A stretch of 31,998 bases of DNA, taken from contig CAZDQC010000028.1 in assembly GCA_964507245.1 (NCBI GenBank), forward strand, positions 1 to 31,998, in the 5' to 3' direction. Position 1 is the stretch's first letter; each line of letters begins with the position of its first letter. The DNA is from GCA-2731375 sp964507245 (GTDB lineage: Bacteria > Pseudomonadota > Alphaproteobacteria > GCA-2731375). Below, in pieces: positions 17,232-26,053 of the stretch. The position numbers and the translations under genes were made by a program. The notes below the pieces were generated by a model. The model was not told the origin of the DNA and ran no database searches. It saw nothing but the letters and a program-made list of their open reading frames with translations.

Positions 17232-17293
17232 TTACCAGTCAAATGCGTACATTGTCACACCTGCATATTCCAACTGGATACCTGTCGGCTCAT
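17232..17293 (-). CDS. C-terminal fragment of an unseen gene cut by assembly gap
   Basis: The minus-strand frame leaving the gap reads EPTGIQLEYAGVTMYAFDW and stops at 17232-17234 (TAA), 56 bp before the E1 start. The other two frames have early stops. The opposite side of the gap is the end of the D-2-hydroxyacid dehydrogenase gene, which stops at 17395, so a whole start and body must lie inside the gap. The family is not recognised. Position in the operon suggests an enzyme of the same pathway. Confidence 0.5.
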
Positions 17294-17393
17294 NNNNNNN
17301 NNNNNNNNNNNNNNNNNNNNNNNNNNNNNNNNNNNNNNNNNNNNNNNNNNNNNNNNNNNNNNNNNNNNNNNNNNNNNNNNNNNNNNNNNNNNN
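17294..17393. other. Assembly gap (100 N)
   Basis: A run of exactly 100 N between the end of the D-2-hydroxyacid dehydrogenase and the tail of an unseen gene. 100 nt cannot hold a normal gene start and body, so the true gap is probably longer. Confidence 0.99.
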
Positions 17394-17394
17394 A

Positions 17395-18450
17395 CTAATA
17401 GCCTCGCTCCCAATCAATGACGTTGGCGAGCGATTTGCCGGTCACATAGGCCACAAGATTTTCACAAAATATTTCGATGGCACGATGAAGATTTTGATCG
17501 CTTGCGCCTGAGATGTGCGGCGTAACCAGGACCCTTGGATCGGACCAAAGTTCCGACTTTGGCAACCTTTCAAATTCTCCATCATAGACGTCAAGAACAA
17601 CGCCGCGCAGTCGATCCTCTCGCAGCGCGCCGATCAAGGCGGTTTCATCAATAATTTCTCCGCGAGCGACGTTAACCAGTACGCTGCCCGGTTTCATCAA
17701 GGCAAATCGTTCGGCGTCAAAAAGATGGTTCGTCTCTGGTGTCCATTGACAGCAAATTGCCACGAAATCGGCTTCGGGCAGTAAACGATCAAGTTCAGTG
17801 GACGCACCGACAAAATCAAATCCTTGGGGCAGTGGTCTATCGTCCAGGGACCCCCGGGTGCCCACTACGCGCATACCTATAGCAGCGCAAAGGCGGCCAA
17901 CATCCTGACCAATTCCACCCGCACCGACGACGCATACAGTCTTGTCATGGAGGAGAAGCGGATTGTAGGCGCGGTGCGAGAAATAACCTGCCGCATAATC
18001 GACGGCGGCTCGGGGCAGGCCTTTAGCAAAATGCAATATCCCGGCCAACGTGTATTCGGCCATCGCCAGTGTATTGCCCGAGCCACGAGATGTGGTCACG
18101 ATAACCTCACCGCCCCACAAATCACCCCGCAGCAGATTGGAGGCACCGGCGGGACGCTGATGAAACCATTTCAGCTTCGGCGACCGGGCGCGCAGGTCAA
18201 GAGGAAAGGGCCAGCCGCCGAGTATGACGTCAGCATCCGCCAGCAAGCGATCCCGCTCTTCTGTGCTGCCTACGCCATGGGCATCTGGATGGAGATAGCG
18301 TTCGGAGGTAAAGGCCGGCCACGTCTCACGAATTTCGCCATCGAACCAGCCCCCTGCATCCGTTAACCGGACCGACGGATCAACAGCTTCGATCATCGCC
18401 CGTTCTCCATCCGTCGTCCGTATGATGCTTAAGACATTCAGAGTGTCCAT
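17395..18450 (-). CDS. D-2-hydroxyacid dehydrogenase family protein
   Basis: 351-aa NAD-dependent D-2-hydroxyacid dehydrogenase. The Rossmann motif GAGGIG is at 176-181; the catalytic set is Arg in NVARGEI (R263), an acidic residue in DVYDGEFERLP (probably E292), and His in TPHISG (H312). N-terminal residues 1-120 form the substrate domain. Length is in the family range. The start ATG 18450 has GAGG at good spacing. It reduces a 2-oxo acid or oxidises a hydroxyacid. It lies 25 bp downstream of the DHDPS-family aldolase on the same strand, so the aldolase product, a 2-oxo acid, could be its substrate; that is inference. Confidence 0.92.
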   Translation of the reverse strand: MDTLNVLSIIRTTDGERAMIEAVDPSVRLTDAGGWFDGEIRETWPAFTSERYLHPDAHGVGSTEERDRLLADADVILGGWPFPLDLRARSPKLKWFHQRPAGASNLLRGDLWGGEVIVTTSRGSGNTLAMAEYTLAGILHFAKGLPRAAVDYAAGYFSHRAYNPLLLHDKTVCVVGAGGIGQDVGRLCAAIGMRVVGTRGSLDDRPLPQGFDFVGASTELDRLLPEADFVAICCQWTPETNHLFDAERFALMKPGSVLVNVARGEIIDETALIGALREDRLRGVVLDVYDGEFERLPKSELWSDPRVLVTPHISGASDQNLHRAIEIFCENLVAYVTGKSLANVIDWERGY

Positions 18451-18475
18451 ATCCTACCTCTCCCTGGACTAGCTG

Positions 18476-19411
18476 CTATTTACCCCATCGCAGGGCCAAG
18501 ACATCAAGAGCCTCGGCCTGTTGCAACAATTGCCGCCGGGTTTCAGGATCTAACGGCTCCAAAGGATGGCGGACTGTATCACTTTTGATGACACCACCTT
18601 CTTTCAAAACAGTCTTGGCCGCTCTAAGACCGCATTGCCGATTTTCAAAGTTGATCAGAGGCAGGATCCGGGCATAGGTCTTGGCAGCCTGTATGGATTT
18701 GCCAGCTTGATAGTCCATAACCACTGCCCGAATGAGTTCCGGTAGCAGGGCACTCGGCATGGTGCCGGTCGCACCAGCTTCCAGATCGGCCATTAATGTG
18801 ATCGCCTCCTCCCCATCAAAGGGACCCTTGATCGCGGCACCGCCCACGGAGATTAGGTCCCGCAGCTTTGCCGCCGCTCCTGGCACCTCGATCTTGAAAT
18901 AACCAATTTGCGGCACCCGACAAGCCAGATCAGCCAAGAAGGGTACGGACAAACTCACCCCACTCAACGGCGCATCCTGAAGCATAATTGGGATGGAGAT
19001 GGCATCAGCCAGTTCTTGAAAGAAGGCGAGATTGCCCTTCTCTGACGCCCTTAATGCGGTGCCATGATACGGCGGCATTACCATGATCATGTCCGCGCCT
19101 GCAGCTTCCGCCTGTCCTGCCCGGGCAACAGAGATCCTGGTGCTGAAATGGCTGCATGTCACGATGACCGGCACACGACCCGAAATATGCTCTAGGCAAA
19201 TTTTGAGCAATTGGTCGCGCTCTGCGTCATTCAGCAGGAATTGCTCCGAGTAATTGGCCAGAATGCAAATGCCGTCCACATCCTGATCAATCATGCAGTC
19301 CAGCACCCGTGTTTGCCCCTCCATATCGAGGCTCTCATCCTCTTCGAACGGCGTTGGGGCGATCGGAAAAACTCCGCGATAAGGCATCAATTTTGAGCGG
19401 GATATCATCAT
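18476..19411 (-). CDS. DHDPS/NAL family aldolase-type protein, atypical active site
   Basis: 311-aa TIM-barrel protein of the dihydrodipicolinate synthase/N-acetylneuraminate lyase family. The Schiff-base lysine is K173 in GYFKIEVPG. Compared by eye with E. coli DapA, the GTTGES loop reads ANYSEQ (52-57), the Tyr-Asn pair before the proline is Gln-Asp (QDAP, 145-148), and the arginine that binds the substrate carboxylate is Ser. It is therefore not a lysine-biosynthesis DapA. Family chemistry is retro-aldol cleavage or dehydration giving pyruvate or another 2-oxo acid. Two ATGs begin it (19411 and 19408), with AGGT just upstream. It is second in the minus-strand run, 9 bp from the MDR gene. 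Confidence 0.9.
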   Translation of the reverse strand: MMISRSKLMPYRGVFPIAPTPFEEDESLDMEGQTRVLDCMIDQDVDGICILANYSEQFLLNDAERDQLLKICLEHISGRVPVIVTCSHFSTRISVARAGQAEAAGADMIMVMPPYHGTALRASEKGNLAFFQELADAISIPIMLQDAPLSGVSLSVPFLADLACRVPQIGYFKIEVPGAAAKLRDLISVGGAAIKGPFDGEEAITLMADLEAGATGTMPSALLPELIRAVVMDYQAGKSIQAAKTYARILPLINFENRQCGLRAAKTVLKEGGVIKSDTVRHPLEPLDPETRRQLLQQAEALDVLALRWGK

Positions 19412-19420
19412 TCTACCTGA

Positions 19421-20359
19421 TCAAAATTCGATGACGAGGCGTCCGCGGGTCCCGCCTGCCTCAAGCCGCCTATGCGCCTCACCCGCGCGCTCGGGTGTGT
19501 AGGTATCGGCCACACGGAGGGTAATTGAGCCGGATTCAACTAATTGGCGGAGCCTGTCGAGTTTCTCGAATTCGCCGTCATAAGTCCGTACCATGGTGGC
19601 GGTGAAGGATATATCGCGCAATGGCTCGCCGATAAAACCGCGCACCGACGTAAATGCGCCGCCATCGCGGACTGCCGGGATTACCAATTCGTTTTGCACG
19701 GCACCATCGGCGAGACCGTCAACGCCATCTGAGAAATGTTCGCGAATTCGGGTCGCTACCTCATCGCCGCGACGAACAACAATATCCGCCCCAAGATTGG
19801 CGACGAGTTCGCGATCGGCCTCAGAAGCATCCGCAATAACCGTCAAGCCTTCGGTTTTAGCGAGCTGTATTACGTAGCCGCCGTAGGCTCCCGCGGCACC
19901 AGTCACGGCCAGGGTTTGCCCCGGCGACAGGCCTAGCAGGTCCAGAGATTGCTGGGCCGTGAGCCCGTTCATTGGAAGTGTACACGCCTCAACGTGGCTG
20001 GTGCCGGCTGGCGCCGGCACAACAGACCGAGCGTTGAGGACGATTTGTTCTCGGTAGGCACCATGGCTTGCCTTTGGCACAACCATGGCCATGACCGCAT
20101 CACCAACCGCGACATTGGTTGAAATATCGTCATCCACTTCGTCAACGACACCCGCTACATCCATACCCGGAACGTAGGGCGGCGGATCGATTTTTTGCTG
20201 TTCCGCACGCGAACCGTTACGCGCCATCGTATCAGTGGGGTTGACCGCAACGGCATGCACCCTAATACGCATCTGGCCAGATCCAGCGTGGACCTCGGGC
20301 AAATCCACCACTTCCAGAACTTCGGGACCACCATGAACATAAAGGCCTACTGCGCGCAT
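19421..20359 (-). CDS. Zinc-independent MDR family NADPH:quinone reductase-like oxidoreductase
   Basis: 312-aa medium-chain reductase. The N-terminal GroES-like domain has HAVAVNPTDTMARNG and PPYVPGMDVAGVVDEV; the nucleotide-binding motif VTGAAGAYGGYVIQLAK is near 152-168. There are no zinc cysteines, which places it with quinone or enone reductases. Length fits the family. The start ATG 20359 is preceded by TAAGG. First gene of the minus-strand run that ends with the fused E1, so the promoter is expected in the divergent region 20360-20659. Substrate unknown. Confidence 0.9.
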   Translation of the reverse strand: MRAVGLYVHGGPEVLEVVDLPEVHAGSGQMRIRVHAVAVNPTDTMARNGSRAEQQKIDPPPYVPGMDVAGVVDEVDDDISTNVAVGDAVMAMVVPKASHGAYREQIVLNARSVVPAPAGTSHVEACTLPMNGLTAQQSLDLLGLSPGQTLAVTGAAGAYGGYVIQLAKTEGLTVIADASEADRELVANLGADIVVRRGDEVATRIREHFSDGVDGLADGAVQNELVIPAVRDGGAFTSVRGFIGEPLRDISFTATMVRTYDGEFEKLDRLRQLVESGSITLRVADTYTPERAGEAHRRLEAGGTRGRLVIEF

Positions 20360-20659
20360 ATTGCCTTACCTCTTCTTTCTAATTCTTGTCATGTGCCAAG
20401 CGGGTTTGAGACGTATCACTTAGGAAGTTCTATTGAAGCAATAAAAACATCAACGACAAAACAAATAAAGATTCGGGAGTTAGTCGCATTTTCCCTCATG
20501 AGACGGGCTTCATCTCTCCGGTGGATGGTTCGGTCCGTTGGCGCAAGCGGATAACAGCGATAATTGGATAACACGGCACGTATGTCGCCTAGTCTTCAAG
20601 GCTTCCATCATGCACAATTGATGTCTTCGGGGGAGAGACGATACGAAAGGGCCACGGCC
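20360..20659. other. Divergent intergenic region between MDR operon and LLM pair
   Basis: 300 bp with no supported gene. It must hold the promoter of the leftward operon and probably that of the rightward LLM pair. The frame of the LLM gene is open back to 20564, but those residues do not match the family. No clear -35/-10 pair or operator was recognised. Confidence 0.4.
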
Positions 20660-21580
20660 ATGAAATTTGGTATGTCAATAATTGTCCGGGGCGATGCCGC
20701 AGGTCCGGCAACATTTGATGCCATGGCGGAAAAAGCCGAGGCTCTGGAATTCGATACGCTTTGGGCCAGTGATCATCTGATCATGCCGCCCCTGACCCTA
20801 TCGAGTTACCCGGGCCGCGTGGACGGTCAGTTGCCTGAAGATTGGAAGCGCACTTACTACCAGCCATTTAGCGTGCTTGGCTATTTGGCTGGATGCACTA
20901 CAAGAATCCGGCTCGGCACCTCCGTCTTGATCCTGCCCATGCGCAACCCCATCGAGGTGGCGGCACAGCTGGCTGAGTTAGATCAACTGAGCCGTGGCCG
21001 CATCAGTTTTGGCGTTGGGGTCGGTTGGTGCCAAGAGGAAATCACCGCACTTGGCCATAACTTTCACGATCGCGGCAAACGAACCAACGAAGGCCTTACC
21101 ATCATCCGTGAACTCTGGACTACGAAGAAGGCAACTCACAATGGCCCGACCTACACCTTTGAAGATGTGGAAATGGGCCCAAAAGCCGCACAAAAACCTC
21201 ATCCGCCGATCTACGTGGGAGGCAATTCTCCAGCGGCAATCCGGCGCGCAGCAAAATTCGGAGATGTCTGGCATCCCTTCAAGATAACACCGGAAGTATT
21301 GGCGGAACTTCGCCCAAAACTAGAAATGGCACTAGAGGCCGAGGGCCGTAAAGTAGACGGCTTTCCTATCGCACCCAAAGTAGCACTGACCTTTCAGGAT
21401 GGACCGGCGAACGAAGGCCAGGCGCCAACAGAGGGACGGCCGAGCGATATCGTCGATGCCTTGTGCCAGTTCCGGGATGCTGGAGCTACCGAGATTTGCT
21501 TTGATATCATGACAGAAACGCTCCCTGTGGCGTTGGACACAATGGAACGATTTGCTCAGGAAATCAGAATTAAGGTCTGA
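20660..21580 (+). CDS. LLM class flavin/F420-dependent oxidoreductase
   Basis: 306-aa luciferase-like TIM-barrel oxidoreductase. Marks are MKFGMSIIVRGDAAGPATFD at the start, FDTLWASDHLIMPP, RIRLGTSVLILPMRNPIEVA, RGRISFGVGVGWCQEEITAL, and HPPIYVGGNSPAAIRRAAKF. The shape (GVGWCQEE, then RGKRTNEGLTIIRELW) is that of groups annotated as possible F420-dependent enzymes; FMN is equally possible. The start is ATG 20660 with GAAAGG upstream; an earlier in-frame start adds non-family residues. It is followed after 32 bp by another LLM gene, so both probably share one transcript. Confidence 0.92.
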   Translation: MKFGMSIIVRGDAAGPATFDAMAEKAEALEFDTLWASDHLIMPPLTLSSYPGRVDGQLPEDWKRTYYQPFSVLGYLAGCTTRIRLGTSVLILPMRNPIEVAAQLAELDQLSRGRISFGVGVGWCQEEITALGHNFHDRGKRTNEGLTIIRELWTTKKATHNGPTYTFEDVEMGPKAAQKPHPPIYVGGNSPAAIRRAAKFGDVWHPFKITPEVLAELRPKLEMALEAEGRKVDGFPIAPKVALTFQDGPANEGQAPTEGRPSDIVDALCQFRDAGATEICFDIMTETLPVALDTMERFAQEIRIKV

Positions 21581-21612
21581 TATTAAAGCTGGATACAGTA
21601 GGGAGATAACGA

Positions 21613-22608
21613 ATGCGCATCGGTATGTTCACGGCAATGCAATGGTCGCCGGAAGAAAATCCCGCCGAGGTTTTAGTTGACTTGCGGGAGCAGGTTCGGG
21701 CGGCTCGTGAAAGCGGATTTTCATCTTTGATTATAGGACAACATTTATTAATTGGGCCTATGGGCATGTTCCAAACTAATCCGCTGCTTGGCCACTTAGT
21801 AAATGAAGCAGAAGGAATGCAAATTGGTCCGGGTGTTCTTCTGCTCTCCATGATGAACCCCGTGTTGGCGGCTGAGGAAGCTGCCACCATAGATTGGCTT
21901 TCTAATGGTAACTACGTGCTTTGTGCTGGCCTCGGCTACCGGCCTGAGGAATTCCAAGCTATGGGCGTCGAAATGCGCCAACGTGTCGGTCGTATGACCG
22001 AAGGCTTAGATGTGATTAAACGACTTTGGGCTGAAGACGACGTAACCCACCATGGCACTTTCTTTCATCTTGACAACGCTAATGCCGCTGTGAAGCCCAT
22101 GCAAAAACCACGACCCCCGATTTGGCTCGGAGGAGACGTAGAACCCGCGGTTCGTCGGGCGGCACGAATAGCGGACGCTTGGTGCATCGCGCCGACATTG
22201 TCTACAAAGTCAATGTTGACCTATCTTGAAATTTTCCGAGAAGAGCGTAACGCGACAGGACAGTCAGTAGACGTCAATTGCCCCCTAATAAGGGAGTGTT
22301 TTGTGGGCCGCGACGCCGACCACGCGCGGGAGGTGAGCCGAGAACCGCTGCTATTCAAATATCGTGCATATGCTTCATGGGGGCAGGGTGAAACAACCCA
22401 AGGCGATTTCGATGCCGCCTATGACGAATTCGCCCAAGGCCGGTTCCTGATTGGTGATGAAGCCCAGGTCAAAGATGAAATATTGCAATATGCAGAAATT
22501 GCCCGCACTGATCAGATATTATTACGTGTCCAGTGGCCTGGGCTCGCCCATCATGAAACACTTGGTAATATTGAACGATTGGGCAAAATAATCTCGGATA
22601 TATCCTAG
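21613..22608 (+). CDS. LLM class flavin-dependent oxidoreductase
   Basis: 331-aa luciferase-like oxidoreductase, second of a tandem pair. It begins MRIGMFTAMQWSPEENPAEV, has SLIIGQHLLIGPMGMFQTNP, IGPGVLLLSMMNPVLAAEEA, NYVLCAGLGYRPEEFQAMGV, and PRPPIWLGGDVEPAVRRAAR, all in family order. Ribosome site GGGAG stands about 7 nt before the ATG. It is clearly different in sequence from the first LLM of the pair, so this is not a recent duplication. Substrate unknown. Confidence 0.92.
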   Translation: MRIGMFTAMQWSPEENPAEVLVDLREQVRAARESGFSSLIIGQHLLIGPMGMFQTNPLLGHLVNEAEGMQIGPGVLLLSMMNPVLAAEEAATIDWLSNGNYVLCAGLGYRPEEFQAMGVEMRQRVGRMTEGLDVIKRLWAEDDVTHHGTFFHLDNANAAVKPMQKPRPPIWLGGDVEPAVRRAARIADAWCIAPTLSTKSMLTYLEIFREERNATGQSVDVNCPLIRECFVGRDADHAREVSREPLLFKYRAYASWGQGETTQGDFDAAYDEFAQGRFLIGDEAQVKDEILQYAEIARTDQILLRVQWPGLAHHETLGNIERLGKIISDIS

Positions 22609-22837
22609 ATAAATTAATATGGTATGAAAAATTTAGGATTAAGGACGACAACAGGAAAAGCTAAATTTGCAGGTACTCATTGTCCGCACGATTGTATATT
22701 CGAATATAGTTCTGAGCTTGAGGAGAGAGGCTGACACCAGATCTAGCATTCAGGCTAAGCGTGCTTTGCAAGCCATATTTCTCTACACATAATCAAGTTA
22801 GGTAAAATTTCGTGTAACCTTAGATTCGTTTTAATTC

Positions 22838-24622
22838 TTACTTACCCAAACTAAGAAATGCCTGTAAACCATCATTAACCCTCTGCCTGTGTTCATCATC
22901 AGCGAAAAGGATATTTTCCCCATCCAAGACACTGGGAATGAAGTCCGGTGCAAAATTATTCAAAGCCAAAAAATGTTGTTGGGCTAATTCCTTATCATTT
23001 TCTTCCATCGCATAGGCTATCATTAAAGCCCTACGAATAGGTGCATGGGGTGCCGCCTGTATAGCCTTTTCTGCCCATTCCAAAAAATTGTTATTGTCAT
23101 ATTCAATAAAGTAACACATTGCCATTGAGAGATAAAAAAAACGCCCCAAGAATGGGTCTTTTGGGCTCAAACGTTTAGCAATGAGGGAGAGCTCCCTAGA
23201 TTTTACAGAATTTCCGACAGATGCCAGGGCAAAAGCAAGGCCAAAAAAAGTTTCACTATCATTAGGATTTAGATCACTTGCTTTTTGTAGGTCAGATATT
23301 GCACCTGTAAAATCACCCAATCGAACCTTAGATAGCCCTCTGATCCTGTAACCAGTAATCGAATTTTGTACGTGACTTAATAATGTATTCGCTAAGGCTA
23401 AATGGCGTTCCGCTGCCAAATTTGGGGCATCCCCCCACCGAAATAAACTCTGTACAAAATAGCAAAACCCAGCAACGTTATAAGCTACTTCGCACTGATT
23501 ATTTTTGGATATCGACTCTAAGGATAATTCTAAGGCTCGGTCAATATGTTCGGGAATGTTTCCCTGGGTTCCCTCTATAAGAAGCGCTGATGCTTTCCAT
23601 GCCTTATCGTAGGCTTCATCGAAAATACGAGTTGAATTTGAACTTTTTAGCGCTTGTTTAGTTAAAATCTCTGGCACCAAACTCATAACTACTTGTTGTG
23701 TAACTTGTTCCTGAAGATCAAAAACGTCCTCAAGCAGTCCATCATAACGTTCAGCCCACAAGTGGGTGTCATCTAATCCGTCAATAAGTTGGGTTGTAAT
23801 TCTAACTTTCTGGCCAGATTTTCTGACACTTCCCTCCAATAAATATTGGACAGATAGCTCTTTTGCAATCGTTCTTAAATCTACATTTTTATTTTTATAG
23901 GTAAACGAGGTATTTCGAGAAATTACGAAAATATTATCAAAACGAGATAACTCGGTAATTACATCCTCTGTTATACCATCACAAAAATATTCCTGCTCTT
24001 CATCATTTGACATATTTGAAAATGGTAAAATTGCAATTGATGGCTTTGATGGAAGATTGTCATCTAGATTATCTTCATTTTTAAATTTGGAAGTTTCATT
24101 TTCCAAATTATACGAAAATATTTCGACTTCATCTTCAATATTTTTTAATTTCTTTTTTCCTAATGATAAAAATTCAGCCGAAATTTTTCCCTTTATTTCT
24201 TCATATACCCGCTGAGTTATGGTAACACAATTTGGTTCACAAATTGCCTCTAACCTAGCCGCAATATTTACACCTTCACCATAAATATCATCCGAATCTA
24301 CTATTACATCCCCTAAATTAACACCTATCCGAAGTCTCAAAATGTCATCATCATTTCCAGATGGGTCCCGCTCGCTAATTAAATTTTGGATAGATACAGC
24401 ACAGTTGGTTGCCCCTACGATACTTGGAAATTCAGCAAGGTAGCCATCGCCCATGGTTTTAAAAATTCGACCATTGTGGCTACTGATTTCTGGAGATATT
24501 ATTTCTTCAACTAGTGTTTTTACTAACCGTAGAGTTTTTTCTTCATTTGTTGACATGAATTTTGAGTAGGCGACGACGTCGGCCGCGAGGATTGCCGCTA
24601 ATTTTCTTTCCACACCTCTCAT
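22838..24622 (-). CDS. Class III adenylate cyclase with TolB-like and TPR domains
   Basis: 594-aa signalling protein. Residues 1-170 are a class III nucleotide cyclase domain: metal aspartates D15 (LAADVVAYS) and D59 (KTMGDGYLAEF), adenine-selecting K55 and D112, and transition-state N119 and R123 (DIYGEGVNIAARLE). All look intact, so cAMP production is expected. Residues about 192-320 are a TolB-like domain (PSIAILPFSNMSNDEEQEYF, then ITTQLIDGLDDTHLWAERYD), and about 330-580 are TPR-type helices including SDLQKASDLNPNDSETFFGL. No membrane segment is clear. This architecture is common in rhizobial and related alphaproteobacteria. Codon use is AT-richer than neighbouring genes. Ribosome site is weak (AGG 6 nt before the ATG). 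The sensed signal is unknown. Confidence 0.93.
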   Translation of the reverse strand: MRGVERKLAAILAADVVAYSKFMSTNEEKTLRLVKTLVEEIISPEISSHNGRIFKTMGDGYLAEFPSIVGATNCAVSIQNLISERDPSGNDDDILRLRIGVNLGDVIVDSDDIYGEGVNIAARLEAICEPNCVTITQRVYEEIKGKISAEFLSLGKKKLKNIEDEVEIFSYNLENETSKFKNEDNLDDNLPSKPSIAILPFSNMSNDEEQEYFCDGITEDVITELSRFDNIFVISRNTSFTYKNKNVDLRTIAKELSVQYLLEGSVRKSGQKVRITTQLIDGLDDTHLWAERYDGLLEDVFDLQEQVTQQVVMSLVPEILTKQALKSSNSTRIFDEAYDKAWKASALLIEGTQGNIPEHIDRALELSLESISKNNQCEVAYNVAGFCYFVQSLFRWGDAPNLAAERHLALANTLLSHVQNSITGYRIRGLSKVRLGDFTGAISDLQKASDLNPNDSETFFGLAFALASVGNSVKSRELSLIAKRLSPKDPFLGRFFYLSMAMCYFIEYDNNNFLEWAEKAIQAAPHAPIRRALMIAYAMEENDKELAQQHFLALNNFAPDFIPSVLDGENILFADDEHRQRVNDGLQAFLSLGK

Positions 24623-24991
24623 TACGAACCTATCCTGACACCATAATTACTTTTTAGTCGGCAGCCGGCTGTATGGAAATTTCTACCCTAATCAGAAGGG
24701 ATTATATATAGAAACATTAGAAATTTAGTTCTGTTTGAATATCGTTTAGACAATTCCAACGTCGGAGACCAACTTGCACCATACTGTAATGAGACACGGA
24801 CAGGAACCGTAACGCTATACTCGAGTGAAATTATCTAAAACTTGTAATTTAACCTAGTTCTAATATTTACTTTTTAAATGCTACACATGTCTCAATTTCG
24901 TCATGCAGCATAACAATTCTAAATCAGCGGGTATACGACAGCTCTAGATTTGGAAATTATTTATCCCTTTTTTGCCTTATTTCTAATCTTG
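24623..24991. other. AT-rich intergenic region, no gene seen
   Basis: 369 bp upstream of the cyclase gene and downstream of the SDR gene. It is AT-rich, with no open frame of useful length and no clear hairpin with T-run. The cyclase promoter should lie here, but no convincing -35/-10 pair was identified. Confidence 0.4.
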
Positions 24992-25786
24992 CTAACCCCG
25001 AGTGATTTCTGACAATCCCGGCAAACGGCCCAAATAGTTACCTGTAACGCCCCCATCGACTACAAGATCGTGGCCATTGATATAGCGTGCGTCGGAGCTC
25101 AGTAGAAAGGCTACGACGTCTGCCATATCTTCTGGCAAAGCAACTCTACCAATCGGCACCAACCCGTCTCGTGCATTTGCAATTTCATTATTCGAATACA
25201 CCATTTCTGTCATTCCGGTACGTACCATGCCAGGAGAAACAGTGTTTACCCTCACGCCATCAGGACCTAACTCCTGGCCAAGAACCTGAGCCAACATAAT
25301 GACGGCAGCCTTACTTGGACCGTAGGCACCTAGATTTGCATGCGAATTGCTACCCGACATAGACGCGATAGCTACAATTGAGCCACCTGATATTTTTAAT
25401 TCATCATGTGATGCTTTCGCCAACAACCACAATGCCCTTGTATTCACCGCGAAAAGACGGTCCCAGTCAGCTACCGCATATTCCAATAATTGCCCAGGGC
25501 AATTAACACCGGCATTGCTAACCAGCGCGTCTAAACCGCCAAATGCTGTTATTGCAGATGCGACCGCCTGTTCTGGCTGGTCGGTTGTCGCTAGATCAGC
25601 TGCAAGTGGCAGCGCTTCCGCTCCAAGTTCATTGACCTCATCCGCCACAGCGCTTAGAGCAGTCGAAATTTCGATATCAACCAAGGCAATTTTGGCAGGT
25701 TCACCAGCGTTTTTACCATCACGTGCCAAACGCAAACTAATTGCCCGCCCTATTCCGCTCGCAGCTCCAGTAACCACAGCACGCAT
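24992..25786 (-). CDS. SDR family NAD(P)-dependent oxidoreductase
   Basis: 264-aa short-chain dehydrogenase/reductase. The cofactor motif TGAASGIG is at 6-13, NAG at 91-93, and the catalytic triad is S142, Y155 and K159 (GAYGPSKAA). The C-terminal part has RVNTVSPGMVRTGMTE and INGHDLVVDGG, standard for classical SDRs. The start is ATG 25786, with GGAGGA 6 nt upstream; the frame is open further up, but that sequence does not match the family. Substrate is an unknown alcohol or ketone. It stands alone between the cyclase and a small lipoprotein gene. Confidence 0.93.
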   Translation of the reverse strand: MRAVVTGAASGIGRAISLRLARDGKNAGEPAKIALVDIEISTALSAVADEVNELGAEALPLAADLATTDQPEQAVASAITAFGGLDALVSNAGVNCPGQLLEYAVADWDRLFAVNTRALWLLAKASHDELKISGGSIVAIASMSGSNSHANLGAYGPSKAAVIMLAQVLGQELGPDGVRVNTVSPGMVRTGMTEMVYSNNEIANARDGLVPIGRVALPEDMADVVAFLLSSDARYINGHDLVVDGGVTGNYLGRLPGLSEITRG

Positions 25787-26053
25787 CAAATTTCCTCCAA
25801 TAACGACGAGTAACAATATAAGCCGCCCACAGATCCATGGACGATTAAGGCGCCAACCAACTCTCACTTCATGCTCATCGAAAAGCCCTGTGACAAGAAG
25901 TCTGCCGGCTTTCCCCCTTTCTTCCATGTGTGCAAGTGCCAAACCACGGAAATCAACCAGTTCGCGGGGATGTCAGCCCGACAGACTTGAATGAATTATT
26001 GCAAAACTACAGCGACTTCTAGGTACGGCTAAAATATCTTGCTGCTTGTTCCG

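Noticed and set aside
17232..17417. Single frame spanning gap 2
   Set aside because: The part to the right of the gap is the end of the hydroxyacid dehydrogenase in another frame; continuity through N is an artefact. Only the tail at 17232-17293 is kept.
17824..18366. 180-codon plus-strand frame inside the hydroxyacid dehydrogenase gene
   Set aside because: Fully within a gene with clear catalytic motifs on the minus strand.
20564..20659. Earlier start of the LLM gene at 20660
   Set aside because: The added residues do not resemble the family, and the conserved MKFG start has its own upstream purine run.
25787..25942. 52-residue N-terminal extension of the SDR gene
   Set aside because: Classical SDRs begin right before TGAASGIG, and GGAGGA sits 6 nt ahead of ATG 25786.
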